This document shows, one piece after another, positions 40,021 to 48,259 of a DNA stretch of 64,000 nt. Numbering within the stretch: position 1 is the first letter of the stretch; every line of letters starts with the position of its first letter. The translations under genes and the position numbers were made by a program. The notes under the pieces were generated by a model. That model ran no database searches and was not told where the DNA came from. It saw only the letters and a list, made by a program, of their open reading frames with translations. This DNA comes from Rhodococcus sovatensis (lineage in GTDB: Bacteria; Actinomycetota; Actinomycetes; Mycobacteriales; Mycobacteriaceae): assembly GCF_037327425.1 (NCBI RefSeq), contig NZ_CP147846.1, forward strand, positions 5,022,001 to 5,086,000. Reading direction: 5' to 3'.

Positions 40021-41432
40021 TGTACGCAACGGAGATTGCCGATCTCGCCGGACTGTCCGGCACCGTCAGTTCCGTCGAACCGGCGAAGTTTCTGATCCAA
40101 CCCTGCGCGAGTTCAGGGCAGCTCGACGCTTACCGGCGGTTGCGACGCGATATCTTCGTCGCCGAGCAAGGGCTTTTCGCCGGATCCGACCACGACGACG
40201 TCGACGACGATTCCCGCGCGGTGGTGCTCATCGCGACCGCGCCGGACGGAACAGTGCTCGGCGGTGTCCGTCTGGCACCCTGTACCGCACCGGATATCGG
40301 GTGGTGGGCGGGCAGCAGATTGGTCGTGTCGGCCTCGGCCCGCGCGACGGGGGTCGGCCCGGCATTGGTTCGGGCTGCGTGTGCACACGCCGACAGCAAC
40401 GGTGTCCTCCGCTTCGATGCGGCCGTCCAGAAGGCAAACGAAAGACTGTTCACCGCACTCGGATGGATCAGGCGCGCGGACATCGATGTGCACGGCGCTC
40501 CACACGTGGCGATGTACTGGCCAATCGATCGGATCGAGCGACTCGTTTCCTCGACCAAAGCACTGCTGGCCGGTGTACTAGCACCCCTGAAAGCGCAGCC
40601 GCTCGGACTCGGCGCCAAAGGATTCCGCGGCGACGACGGAGTCCCGGTGCCGGGAAGTGACATCATCGCGGCCTGCGACGCCATCATTCCGTCGATGGTC
40701 GACCGTGATCCGGAGTGGGCAGGGTGGTGCGCGGCGCTGGTCAATCTCAACGATCTCTCGGCCATGGGAGCGCACGCCGTCGGGATGCTCGACTCGGTCG
40801 GTGCGCCGACGCAGTCGCGGCTCACCCGCATCATCAGGGGTCTCGCCAACGCGTCGGCGGCGTGGCAGGTGCCGGTGCTCGGTGGCCACACGCAGGTCGG
40901 TGTGCCATCGTCGCTGTCGGTCACCGCTCTCGGTAGTGCAACGCACCCGGTGCGGGCGGGCGGCGCTTCGGTGGGCGACAGCCTGACTCTGACCGCCGAT
41001 GTCGAGGGCGGGTGGCGACGGGGTTACCAGGGGCAGCAATGGGATTCGTCGTCGCGTCGAAACTCGGAGGAGTTGTCCGCGCTCGCTTCCTTCGTCGCTC
41101 GTAGCGCACCGAAAGCTGCCAAGGATGTCTCGATGGCCGGCCTCGCCGGCACCGTCGGGATGCTCGCCGAGGCGTGCGGCACTGGAGCCGTGCTCGACAT
41201 GAATGCCGTACCGAAGCCCGACGGCGCCTCCATGGGCGAATGGATCACGTGCTTTCCAGGGTTCGCGATGATCACCGCGGACCGTCCCGATGCGCAACTC
41301 GCTCGATCGGGGCCTGCAGTATCCGCACGATGCGGAGAACTCACAGACATTCCGGGCGTCGCACTGCGGTGGCCCGACGGAATCACCACGAGCGCGGTAG
41401 CCACTACCGTGACCGGATTGGGAGAAGCATGA
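40020..41432 (+). CDS. GNAT acetyltransferase-AIR synthase-like fusion (MSMEG_0567)
   Basis: A 470-aa two-domain protein. Residues 1 to about 180 are a GNAT domain (AYRRLRRDIFVAEQGLF, VVLIATAPDGTVLGGVRLAP, VGPALVRAACAHA), matching Sll0786-type nitrogen-starvation acetyltransferases. Residues about 185-470 match the sll0787 AIR-synthase (PurM-like) ATP-binding fold (LVNLNDLSAMGAHAVGMLDS, VPVLGGHTQVGVP). In cyanobacteria the two halves are separate genes; here they are fused, as in mycobacteria. ATG 40020 overlaps the previous stop, and its own stop overlaps the nitrilase ATG. Confidence 0.9.
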   Translation: MYATEIADLAGLSGTVSSVEPAKFLIQPCASSGQLDAYRRLRRDIFVAEQGLFAGSDHDDVDDDSRAVVLIATAPDGTVLGGVRLAPCTAPDIGWWAGSRLVVSASARATGVGPALVRAACAHADSNGVLRFDAAVQKANERLFTALGWIRRADIDVHGAPHVAMYWPIDRIERLVSSTKALLAGVLAPLKAQPLGLGAKGFRGDDGVPVPGSDIIAACDAIIPSMVDRDPEWAGWCAALVNLNDLSAMGAHAVGMLDSVGAPTQSRLTRIIRGLANASAAWQVPVLGGHTQVGVPSSLSVTALGSATHPVRAGGASVGDSLTLTADVEGGWRRGYQGQQWDSSSRRNSEELSALASFVARSAPKAAKDVSMAGLAGTVGMLAEACGTGAVLDMNAVPKPDGASMGEWITCFPGFAMITADRPDAQLARSGPAVSARCGELTDIPGVALRWPDGITTSAVATTVTGLGEA

Positions 41433-42322
41433 ACACCGTCACCATTTCCGTTGCCGCAGCCGAATTCGGCCGCGACATGGAACAGGGATACAACACGATC
41501 GCTGCGCTGCTCGAGGAAGCACGCAACCGCGGCAGCCAACTGCTGGTACTGCCGGAAGCATGCCTCGGTGGCTACCTGCCGAGCCTTGGCGGCGGGGACG
41601 AGACCGCAGAGGCGCGGCAGCGCAGGCTCGACAGCCTGCCGCCGGCACTGGAACTCGACGGCCCCGAGCTGAAGCGGGTCATCGACATGGCAGGCGACAC
41701 GGTCATTACGCTCGGATTCTGCGAGAAGGACGGCGACACTCGCTACAACGCAGCCGTCACCCTGCACGGCGACGGCATTCTGGGCTCGTATCGCAAGGTG
41801 CATCAGCCGCTCGGGGAGAACCTCTGCTACGACGCGGGTGACACGTACGAAGCTTTCGACACACCGGTCGGCAGAATGGGAATGCAGATCTGCTATGACA
41901 AGGGATTCCCTGAAGCTGCACGCGAACTCGCGCTCGACGGTGCCGAGATCGTCACCTCCATCTCGGCATGGCCTACCGCGCGGACAGCGACCGTGGAGAA
42001 CATGGAAGACGATCGCTGGAAGCAGCGGTTCGACATCTACGACCGTGCGCGTGCGCTCGAGAATCAAGTCGTCTGGGTGGCGGCCAATCAGGCAGGTACT
42101 TTCGGGTCGCTGCGGTTCGTGTGCAGCGCGAAGATCGTCGGACCCGGCGGCGAGATTCTCGCGGGCACCGGCGTCGAACCCGGTTTGGCCACTGCAACAG
42201 TAGATGTCGAAGGTCTGATCGGTGCGGCACGCGGAGGCGGAATGTACAACCTCCGTGACCGCCGGCCGTCGGTGTACCGGACGATCACCCGTGCGACGAG
42301 CTGGGAGCCCATCCATGCCTGA
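41429..42322 (+). CDS. Nit1-type nitrilase (active-site intact)
   Basis: A 297-aa carbon-nitrogen hydrolase with a complete Glu-Lys-Cys triad: Glu43 (LLVLPEACLGGY), Lys123 (SYRKVHQPLGE) and Cys155 (MQICYDKGFPE). Family relatives include cyanobacterial Nit6803, a true nitrilase of broad nitrile range. It is expected to convert a nitrile to acid plus ammonia in the cytoplasm. ATG 41429 lies in an ATGA overlap with the GNAT-AIR stop; the 3' end overlaps the next gene by 8 nt. The native substrate of this cluster is not known. Confidence 0.93.
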   Translation: MNTVTISVAAAEFGRDMEQGYNTIAALLEEARNRGSQLLVLPEACLGGYLPSLGGGDETAEARQRRLDSLPPALELDGPELKRVIDMAGDTVITLGFCEKDGDTRYNAAVTLHGDGILGSYRKVHQPLGENLCYDAGDTYEAFDTPVGRMGMQICYDKGFPEAARELALDGAEIVTSISAWPTARTATVENMEDDRWKQRFDIYDRARALENQVVWVAANQAGTFGSLRFVCSAKIVGPGGEILAGTGVEPGLATATVDVEGLIGAARGGGMYNLRDRRPSVYRTITRATSWEPIHA

Positions 42323-42620
42323 GATGCGATTCGAAGTTCGGTGGCCCGATGGACGCCAACAGTCCTGTTATTCACCCTCACTGGTGATGCACGACTATCT
42401 GGAGACGGGCGTCGACTACTCCGTCGACGAATTCGTGAAGTTGACGTCGGAAGCGTTGACAGTAGCCAGCGATCGGGTGCTGGCGAAATTCGGAATGCGG
42501 TGCACCTCCGCCGCGCAACAGATCGATGAAATCCGCGACGCCAGTGCGGCGTACCGGAGTGTCTCGCAGAAATCCGGTGTCGTTCGCGTGCTGAGTATGT
42601 CGGGAGCCGAGTTGTTATGA
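42315..42620 (+). CDS. MSMEG_0570 family nitrogen-starvation protein
   Basis: A 101-aa small protein of the Nit1 cluster. MRFEVRWPDGRQQSCYSPSLVMHDYLETGVDYSVDEFV and SEALTVASDRVLAKFGMRCTSA are the conserved family segments. Two Cys residues (SCYS, RCTS) are conserved candidates. Function unknown. It overlaps the nitrilase end by 8 nt and the flavoprotein start by 4 nt (ATGA), showing tight co-translation. Confidence 0.88.
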   Translation: MPEMRFEVRWPDGRQQSCYSPSLVMHDYLETGVDYSVDEFVKLTSEALTVASDRVLAKFGMRCTSAAQQIDEIRDASAAYRSVSQKSGVVRVLSMSGAELL

Positions 42621-43873
42621 CCGAGAATCATATTGTCGTCGTGATCGGCGGTGGCCAGGCGGGTCTGTCGATCAGTTGGCACCTGAGCCAGCGCGGTATC
42701 GAACACGTCGTACTGGAAGCCGACACGATCGCGCACGAGTGGAAGGACTCCCGCTGGGACAACTTCACACTCGTGACGCCGAACTGGCAGTGTGCGTTGC
42801 CCGGTTTCTGCTACGACGGCGATGATCCCGACGGATTCATGAAGCGCGACGAGGTCTACGACTTCGTCCGGCGGTACGCGCACAGTTTCGACGCGCCGGT
42901 CCGCGAGCATGTTTCGGTCACCAATGCCCTCCAAGGCACCGAGGGCGGTTTCGACCTCGAGACCAGTGCGGGTCCGATGCACGCGGACCAGATAGTGGTG
43001 GCGGTCGGCGGCTATCACATTCCGACCATTCCGCGGTTCGCGGAGAAGCTTCCCAAAGAGGTCCTGCAGATCCACTCGTCGCAGTACCGCGGGGCGCATC
43101 AGTTCCCCAGCGGTGATGTTCTCGTCGTCGGCACCGGGCAGTCGGGTGCTCAGATCGCCGAGGATCTACACATCGAGGGTAGGCGCGTTCACCTGGTCGC
43201 AGGCACCGCTCCCCGCGTCGCGCGTTTCTATCGAGGCCGTGACTGTGTCGCATGGCTGCACGACATGGGCGTCTACGATGTCTCCATCGAGGATCAACCC
43301 GGTGGCGTCGGAAAACGCGAGAACACGAACCACTACGTGACAGGCCGCGACGGTGGGCGTGACATCGACCTGCGCACATTCGCAACCGAAGGTATGCGGC
43401 TGTACGGGCGCCTGCTGGGCGTCGAGGACGGTGTTCTGCAGTTCGCGCCCACGCTCGAGGCGTCACTCGATGCCGCCGATGCGGTCGCCGAGTCCATCAA
43501 GGACAACATCGACGCCTACATCGAGCGTGAGGGGATCACCGCGCCGACCGAGCAGCGATACGTACCGGTGTGGAGGCCCGAGGTCGAGACCACCGAACTC
43601 GATCTAGCAGCCACCGACATCACCGCCGTGATCTGGTCGGTGGGCTTCCGCACCGACTATTCATGGCTGAAGGTCGGTGCCTTCGACGGTGAGGGGCATC
43701 CGACGCATAATCGCGGCGTCACGTCGGTGTCGGGGCTCTATTTTCTCGGGCTCCCGTGGCAGCACACCTGGGGTTCGGGTCGTTTCGCATCTGTTGCCCG
43801 CGATGCTGAATTCCTCGCCGAGCAGATCGGTCTGGAGATCAGCGCGGCTCAGCCGGAACGGGTAGTGGTCTGA
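42617..43873 (+). CDS. MSMEG_0569 family flavin-dependent oxidoreductase
   Basis: A 418-aa FAD/NADPH monooxygenase-like enzyme. FAD motif VVIGGGQAGLSISWHLSQRG lies at the N-terminus, and a second dinucleotide motif VLVVGTGQSGAQIAEDLHIEG around residue 170. The FxGxxxHS-type region reads LQIHSSQYRGAHQF. C-terminal VIWSVGFRTDYSWL closes the FAD fold. It resembles flavin N-monooxygenases (aldoxime- or hydroxylamine-forming), which would fit a nitrile pathway, but this is inference. Start ATG 42617 overlaps the previous stop. Confidence 0.9.
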   Translation: MTENHIVVVIGGGQAGLSISWHLSQRGIEHVVLEADTIAHEWKDSRWDNFTLVTPNWQCALPGFCYDGDDPDGFMKRDEVYDFVRRYAHSFDAPVREHVSVTNALQGTEGGFDLETSAGPMHADQIVVAVGGYHIPTIPRFAEKLPKEVLQIHSSQYRGAHQFPSGDVLVVGTGQSGAQIAEDLHIEGRRVHLVAGTAPRVARFYRGRDCVAWLHDMGVYDVSIEDQPGGVGKRENTNHYVTGRDGGRDIDLRTFATEGMRLYGRLLGVEDGVLQFAPTLEASLDAADAVAESIKDNIDAYIEREGITAPTEQRYVPVWRPEVETTELDLAATDITAVIWSVGFRTDYSWLKVGAFDGEGHPTHNRGVTSVSGLYFLGLPWQHTWGSGRFASVARDAEFLAEQIGLEISAAQPERVVV

Positions 43874-43877
43874 CGCT

Positions 43878-44729
43878 GTGGCACCCATTCGGATAGGCGC
43901 TCTGGCAGCACATTTCGGTCGTGATGTCGATCGTGCGATTCTCAAGATCACTACGATCATCGAGAGTGCACGACGCGACGGACTCGACCTGCTCGTGCTG
44001 CCGGATGCCTCCCTGGGTGGGTACATCGACAGTCTTCGCAATCCCGATGTGTCCGAGCTGCCGCCGCCCCTGGACATAGACGGCCCCGAACTGGCTGCGA
44101 TCATTGCTGCGGCAGGCGAGCTGACCGTCTGCATCGGCTACACAGAGCTCAAGGACGGACTGCGCTACAACGCAGCTGCGTGCGTGAGCGGAGACGGAGT
44201 CCTGGGAAGTCACCGAAAGGTCCATCAACCTCTGGGGGAGTCGCTGGCATACGCGGCGGGAAATCGGTTCGACGCCTTCGATACCCCGGTGGGCCGCATG
44301 GGAATGCTGATCGATTACGACAAGACCTTCCCCGAATCGGCACGCACTCTCGCCCTGGACGGTGCGCGGATCATTGCGGCTCTGTCGGCGTGGCCGGCCA
44401 GCGTCACGGACCGGGCATCGAATCTGTCGAACGATCGTCAGTCCCGGTTGTTCGATCTCTACGACGCCGCCCGAGCGGCGGAAAACCAGGTGGTGCTGGT
44501 CTCGTCCAACCAGACCGGTGTCATGGGATCGCTGCGCTTCCTCGGCCAGGCGAAGATAGTCGGACCCGGCGGTGACGTCCTGGCGAAGACCTGGGCCAAG
44601 GGTGGACTCGCGGTGTGCGACATCGACGTCGACGCCGAGGTGGACCGTGCCAGGCGCGTGCTGTACCACCTCGAGGAGCGTCGGGTGGATACTTATCCGA
44701 ACCTCCTGGACGAGAAGGGATCTGCGTGA
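43878..44729 (+). CDS. Second Nit1-cluster nitrilase, catalytic residues replaced
   Basis: A 283-aa paralogue of the nitrilase at 41429, clearly homologous throughout (LLVLPDASLGGY, SHRKVHQPLGESLAY, DAFDTPVGRMGMLIDYDKTFPESARTLALDGA). The triad Glu-Lys-Cys is Asp43-Lys114-Asp146: Glu became Asp and the nucleophilic Cys became Asp (codon GAT at 44313). Without a Cys nucleophile, hydrolysis by the known mechanism is impossible. The frame is intact and the fold motifs are well kept, so this looks like a maintained pseudoenzyme rather than a pseudogene, perhaps pairing with the active nitrilase in a spiral oligomer. GTG 43878 starts 4 nt after the flavoprotein stop. Confidence 0.88.
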   Translation: MAPIRIGALAAHFGRDVDRAILKITTIIESARRDGLDLLVLPDASLGGYIDSLRNPDVSELPPPLDIDGPELAAIIAAAGELTVCIGYTELKDGLRYNAAACVSGDGVLGSHRKVHQPLGESLAYAAGNRFDAFDTPVGRMGMLIDYDKTFPESARTLALDGARIIAALSAWPASVTDRASNLSNDRQSRLFDLYDAARAAENQVVLVSSNQTGVMGSLRFLGQAKIVGPGGDVLAKTWAKGGLAVCDIDVDAEVDRARRVLYHLEERRVDTYPNLLDEKGSA

Positions 44730-45832
44730 AGATCGCACCAGGAGTGCAGCGAAGCGGAATGACCCGAATTGCACTGCTGACGTATTCGTCCAAGCCGAGG
44801 GGTGGGGTGGTGCATACGCTGCATCTGGCCGAGGCGCTGGCTCGGGCGGGCGCGGATGTCACTGTCGTCTCGCTCGGTCGGGGTGGGGACAGTGCGTTCT
44901 TCCGTCCGGTGGATCCGTCGGTCACCGTCTCGTTGGTGCCGTTCGAGGCGCGCGACGACGAGAGCGTCGGGGAACGGATTCTGAGGTCGATCGCGGTTCT
45001 CGGACAGTTTTTCTCGCATGCGGACTTCGACGTCGTGCATGCGCAGGATTGCATTTCGGCCAATGCGGTCGGGAGGTGTGTCCGGACGATCCATCATCTG
45101 GACACGTTCACCACGCCTGCGCTCGCTGCGTGCCACGAACGGGCCATCACCGAACCGTATGCTCGTATCTGTGTGTCGGCTGCGGTGGCGGAGGAGGTGC
45201 GCCAGGGTTGGGGTTTCGAGCCGACGGTGATCCCCAACGGTGTCGAGTCGGCCAGCTTCGAACATGCTGCTGCATCGGGTGATTCGCAGTGGCGAGAGAA
45301 GCTGGGGCGCTATGTGCTGGCGGTCGGGGGCATCGAGCCGCGCAAGGGTTCGCTCGATCTCCTCGAAGCGTTCGCGCTGCTGAACCGTCCCGAATTGTCT
45401 CTCGTGTTCGCGGGCGGTGAGACGTTGTTCGACTACCGCCACTATCGCGCGGAATTCGATTCACGTGCAGCCGAACTCGGCATCGAGCCGATCGTCCTCG
45501 GTACCGTCGACAACGATCAGTTGCCATTTCTCGTCGCGCAAGCGTCTGCGCTGCCGTTCTTCTCGACGAAGGAAGGATTCGGTCTGGCCGCCATGGAGGC
45601 ACTCGCGGCCGGTACGCCCGTCGTCACGCGTGATCTGCCGGTGTTGCGTGAAGTATTCTCCAGCGCAGTTGCATACGCCACCGAACCGAAGTCGATGGCC
45701 GAGAAGCTGGCCGAGGCAATCGACTTCGGGCACGATGCGGAGGTAGGTAGAGCGCTCGCCCGCAGTCTCACGTGGGACGAAGCGGCGCGACGCCACCTGG
45801 AATTCTATTCGTCCTTGGATCGGGACTGTTGA
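44726..45832 (+). CDS. MSMEG_0565 family GT4 glycosyltransferase
   Basis: A 368-aa GT-B retaining glycosyltransferase, last gene of the Nit1 cluster. LLTYSSKPRGGVVHTLHLAEALARAGADVTVVS is the nucleotide-sugar-independent N-lobe, VLAVGGIEPRKGSLDLLEAF the C-lobe opening, and TKEGFGLAAMEALAAGTPVVTRD the Ex7E motif that binds UDP/ADP-sugar. GTG 44726 overlaps the nitrilase-paralogue stop (GTGA), with AAGGGA upstream. ATG 44759 is an alternative. The last 28 nt overlap the convergent cyclase gene. Confidence 0.88.
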   Translation: MKIAPGVQRSGMTRIALLTYSSKPRGGVVHTLHLAEALARAGADVTVVSLGRGGDSAFFRPVDPSVTVSLVPFEARDDESVGERILRSIAVLGQFFSHADFDVVHAQDCISANAVGRCVRTIHHLDTFTTPALAACHERAITEPYARICVSAAVAEEVRQGWGFEPTVIPNGVESASFEHAAASGDSQWREKLGRYVLAVGGIEPRKGSLDLLEAFALLNRPELSLVFAGGETLFDYRHYRAEFDSRAAELGIEPIVLGTVDNDQLPFLVAQASALPFFSTKEGFGLAAMEALAAGTPVVTRDLPVLREVFSSAVAYATEPKSMAEKLAEAIDFGHDAEVGRALARSLTWDEAARRHLEFYSSLDRDC

Positions 45833-46839
45833 TCCCGCTTGTTGCGGCGCAAAGCATGAGGCTTCAGCTTGTGGAATCCGCGGACCCGGAGCGATCTGAG
45901 CGACTTGAGGTAGAACTCGGAGTCGTCGCGCAGGGCCTCGGTCATCGTGGTGTCCAGCAGTACGCTGCCCGGGTGAGCCGAACTAGTCAGTCGTGCAGCC
46001 ATATTGACGACGGAGCCGTAGAGATCTCCGTAACGTGCGAGGACCGGCCCCCACGCGATGCCGACGCGCAACTCCGGCATGTCCTCCTTGGCCGCGAACG
46101 CGTCCTGCAGATCCAAACCGATGTGTGCGGCGTCCTCAGGCGTCTGGGCGCTGAACATGACTTCGTCGCCGACGTTCTTGATGACCGAACCACGTCCGCG
46201 CGCGATGATGTCGGATGCCACGGACTCGAACTCCTCGAGCAGCTCGGTGAGTTCCTCGATGGCTAGCCTGCGCGTGAGGCTGGTGTAGCCGACCATATCG
46301 GCGAATCCCACTGCCAGTGTTCGGCTGGTGGCCTCGTCGCCCGGATCGGCGATGGACCGTCCGGCCGTGGCTGCGAGGTGCCGTCGCCAGGTGTAGGACT
46401 GTAGTGCTTCGAGGGTCGGTACCGTTTGCGCGGCAACCTCTCTGGCGTCCCTACGGATGGCGTCGAGATCGGCCGGATCGGCACCCTCGGTTGCTCGATC
46501 GTGGATGTGACTGTTCACCACCCCGACCTGCCACTCGGTGAGGCGTGACATCGTTTGACCCAGCGTTCGGGCGATGGCCACCTCCATGTCCGGGCGAATC
46601 ACGTTCTGCTCGGTCAGGCCGGTGATCATGCGTAGCGCGTCGAGATCGGCGTCGGTGTAGACGACGGCATCGGGATCGGTGTGCACCGGAAAGCCCATCG
46701 CGATCCACAGCCGCACTACCCGCTCCGGTGCGATCCCCGATTTCTCGACGATATCTTCACGGGTGTACTTGGGTGTTCCGCCCAGGAGGTTCTTGTCGAT
46801 CTCCGCTTGCACAACGGAATGGATCTGATCTTCAGGCAT
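45805..46839 (-). CDS. Class III adenylate/guanylate cyclase with N-terminal regulatory domain
   Basis: A 344-aa cytoplasmic cyclase. Residues 1 to about 165 form a helical domain with a MerR-like adenylate-cyclase regulatory look (YTREDIVEKSGIAPERVVRLWIAMGF, then YTDADLDALRMITGL). The cyclase domain follows. Metal-binding Asp residues are in VGFADMVGYTSLTRRL and IKNVGDEVMFSA, and transition-state residues in YGDLYGSVVNMAARL. The Lys in IKNVGDE suggests ATP preference. It is third in the plsB2-plsC-cyclase operon, with an 8-nt overlap at its start. The 3' end overlaps the convergent glycosyltransferase by 28 nt. Confidence 0.92.
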   Translation of the reverse strand: MPEDQIHSVVQAEIDKNLLGGTPKYTREDIVEKSGIAPERVVRLWIAMGFPVHTDPDAVVYTDADLDALRMITGLTEQNVIRPDMEVAIARTLGQTMSRLTEWQVGVVNSHIHDRATEGADPADLDAIRRDAREVAAQTVPTLEALQSYTWRRHLAATAGRSIADPGDEATSRTLAVGFADMVGYTSLTRRLAIEELTELLEEFESVASDIIARGRGSVIKNVGDEVMFSAQTPEDAAHIGLDLQDAFAAKEDMPELRVGIAWGPVLARYGDLYGSVVNMAARLTSSAHPGSVLLDTTMTEALRDDSEFYLKSLRSLRVRGFHKLKPHALRRNKRDQQSRSKDE

Positions 46840-48259
46840 ATCCCAGCGTTCTGTCGTAATAGGATCGGACGTCGTCGATGTAGCTGTCGATCTTTTCGGA
46901 AACCCAGCCCTCGGTGGAGATCGGCTCTCCGACGGTGACCTTGACGGTACCGGAGTGCGCGGTGAAATCCTTCTTCCACATCACGTCTCCGGCATTGTGA
47001 ATGACGATGGGGACTATCGGAACCCCGGCTTGCATTGCCAGGTGGAAGGCGCCTTTCTTGAATCGACCCAGCCGTGGCGTCGGCATCCGTGTCCCTTCGG
47101 GTGCGATGGCGACCGATATCCCGGAGTGCAACTTCTCGATCGCCGGTCTCATCGCTTCGCGTGCCTGCGCCGGATCTCCGCGATCGATGTAGGCGACGTC
47201 GAAGATCTTGCCGAGAAGGGCGAATCGAGGATCTCGTTCGAGTTCGCGTTTGGCCACAGCAGTGATGTCACGTCGGAGAATCGAGGTGACGATGATGGAA
47301 TCCGCGGTGCTCTGGTGGTTGAACAGAAATACGGCGGGACGTGCGGACCAGGCGTTTTCGGTTCCCGTCACGTCGAGCTTGATACCGGCGATGGTCAACG
47401 CGATGTCCGGCGCAATCGTCGAGGTGATGTTCGCGCCTGTTCGACGGCTCCTCGTCAACAAGCCGAGGCCGAGTCCGAAACCAGCGCTGGCCAAGACAGA
47501 TCCCAATGCTGCGGTACTACGAACCGCAGACGTCAGATCGGTTCCGCGCTTCGGATTTTCGAGCCTGAGTATCGGCCAACCGACCTTGGTGGCGTAGGAA
47601 GTCAGATCGTCGTCAGGGTTCAATGCGACGGGGTGTCCGACCTCGGCCAGGAACGGCGCATCCTCGCCGCCGTTGGAGTACCCGAAGCATCCGGCGAGAT
47701 CGACACCCTCTCGCTCGGCATGATCGGCCACGGCCGCAGCCTTGCGTGGCCCCCACAACGAATTCCCGACGAGTTCCCCGGTCAACACTCCGTCGACGAC
47801 GACCGGTGTGGTGCACAGAAGTTCGTCGAACATCAGGTCTTCCTTGACGGGAATCGCCTGATACGGTGTCGCCGACGTCGCGATCACGAGTCGATGACCT
47901 GCATGCCGGTGCGCCTCGACGAGAATTCGGGCCTGCGGATAGATCATCGGCGCGATCTCGTTGCGGAACAGCGTGTATGCCTGCTCCATCAGATCGTCTT
48001 CACGTCGCCCTTCGAGGCCCTTGACGGCCTTGCCCATGAGATTGTCGACGGGCGAGTTGCGCATCCGCATCTCCACGACGGCGCTCGAAATCTCCCACAG
48101 CTCGTTGACCGTGACGTCGAGGGACTTGAGGCGCTCGAGAAACACCGCTTTCGCTGAGAAGCCATTGATCAGGGTGCCGTCGAGATCGAAGTAGGCGACG
48201 GTGTCGGGTCCGGGCGGCGCGTCGGTGATCGCCTGCAGCTGATGAGCCAGATCGATCAT
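46832..48259 (-). CDS. HAD phosphatase-acyltransferase fusion (PlsC-like, Rv2483c type)
   Basis: A 475-aa bifunctional-looking protein. Residues 15-225 are a HAD-IB domain (AYFDLDGTLINGFSAK, LVIATSATPYQAIPVKEDL, CFGYSNGGEDAPFL). Residues about 265-475 are a 1-acylglycerol-3-phosphate acyltransferase (FLFNHQSTADSIIV giving HX4D, IDRGDPAQAREAM, IAPEGTRMPTPRLGRFKKGAFHLA, GVPIVPIVIHNAG). A hydrophobic stretch links them. It acts in phospholipid and triacylglycerol synthesis after PlsB. Its start shares one base with the plsB2 stop, the same order as in M. tuberculosis. Confidence 0.93.
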   Translation of the reverse strand: MIDLAHQLQAITDAPPGPDTVAYFDLDGTLINGFSAKAVFLERLKSLDVTVNELWEISSAVVEMRMRNSPVDNLMGKAVKGLEGRREDDLMEQAYTLFRNEIAPMIYPQARILVEAHRHAGHRLVIATSATPYQAIPVKEDLMFDELLCTTPVVVDGVLTGELVGNSLWGPRKAAAVADHAEREGVDLAGCFGYSNGGEDAPFLAEVGHPVALNPDDDLTSYATKVGWPILRLENPKRGTDLTSAVRSTAALGSVLASAGFGLGLGLLTRSRRTGANITSTIAPDIALTIAGIKLDVTGTENAWSARPAVFLFNHQSTADSIIVTSILRRDITAVAKRELERDPRFALLGKIFDVAYIDRGDPAQAREAMRPAIEKLHSGISVAIAPEGTRMPTPRLGRFKKGAFHLAMQAGVPIVPIVIHNAGDVMWKKDFTAHSGTVKVTVGEPISTEGWVSEKIDSYIDDVRSYYDRTLGYA

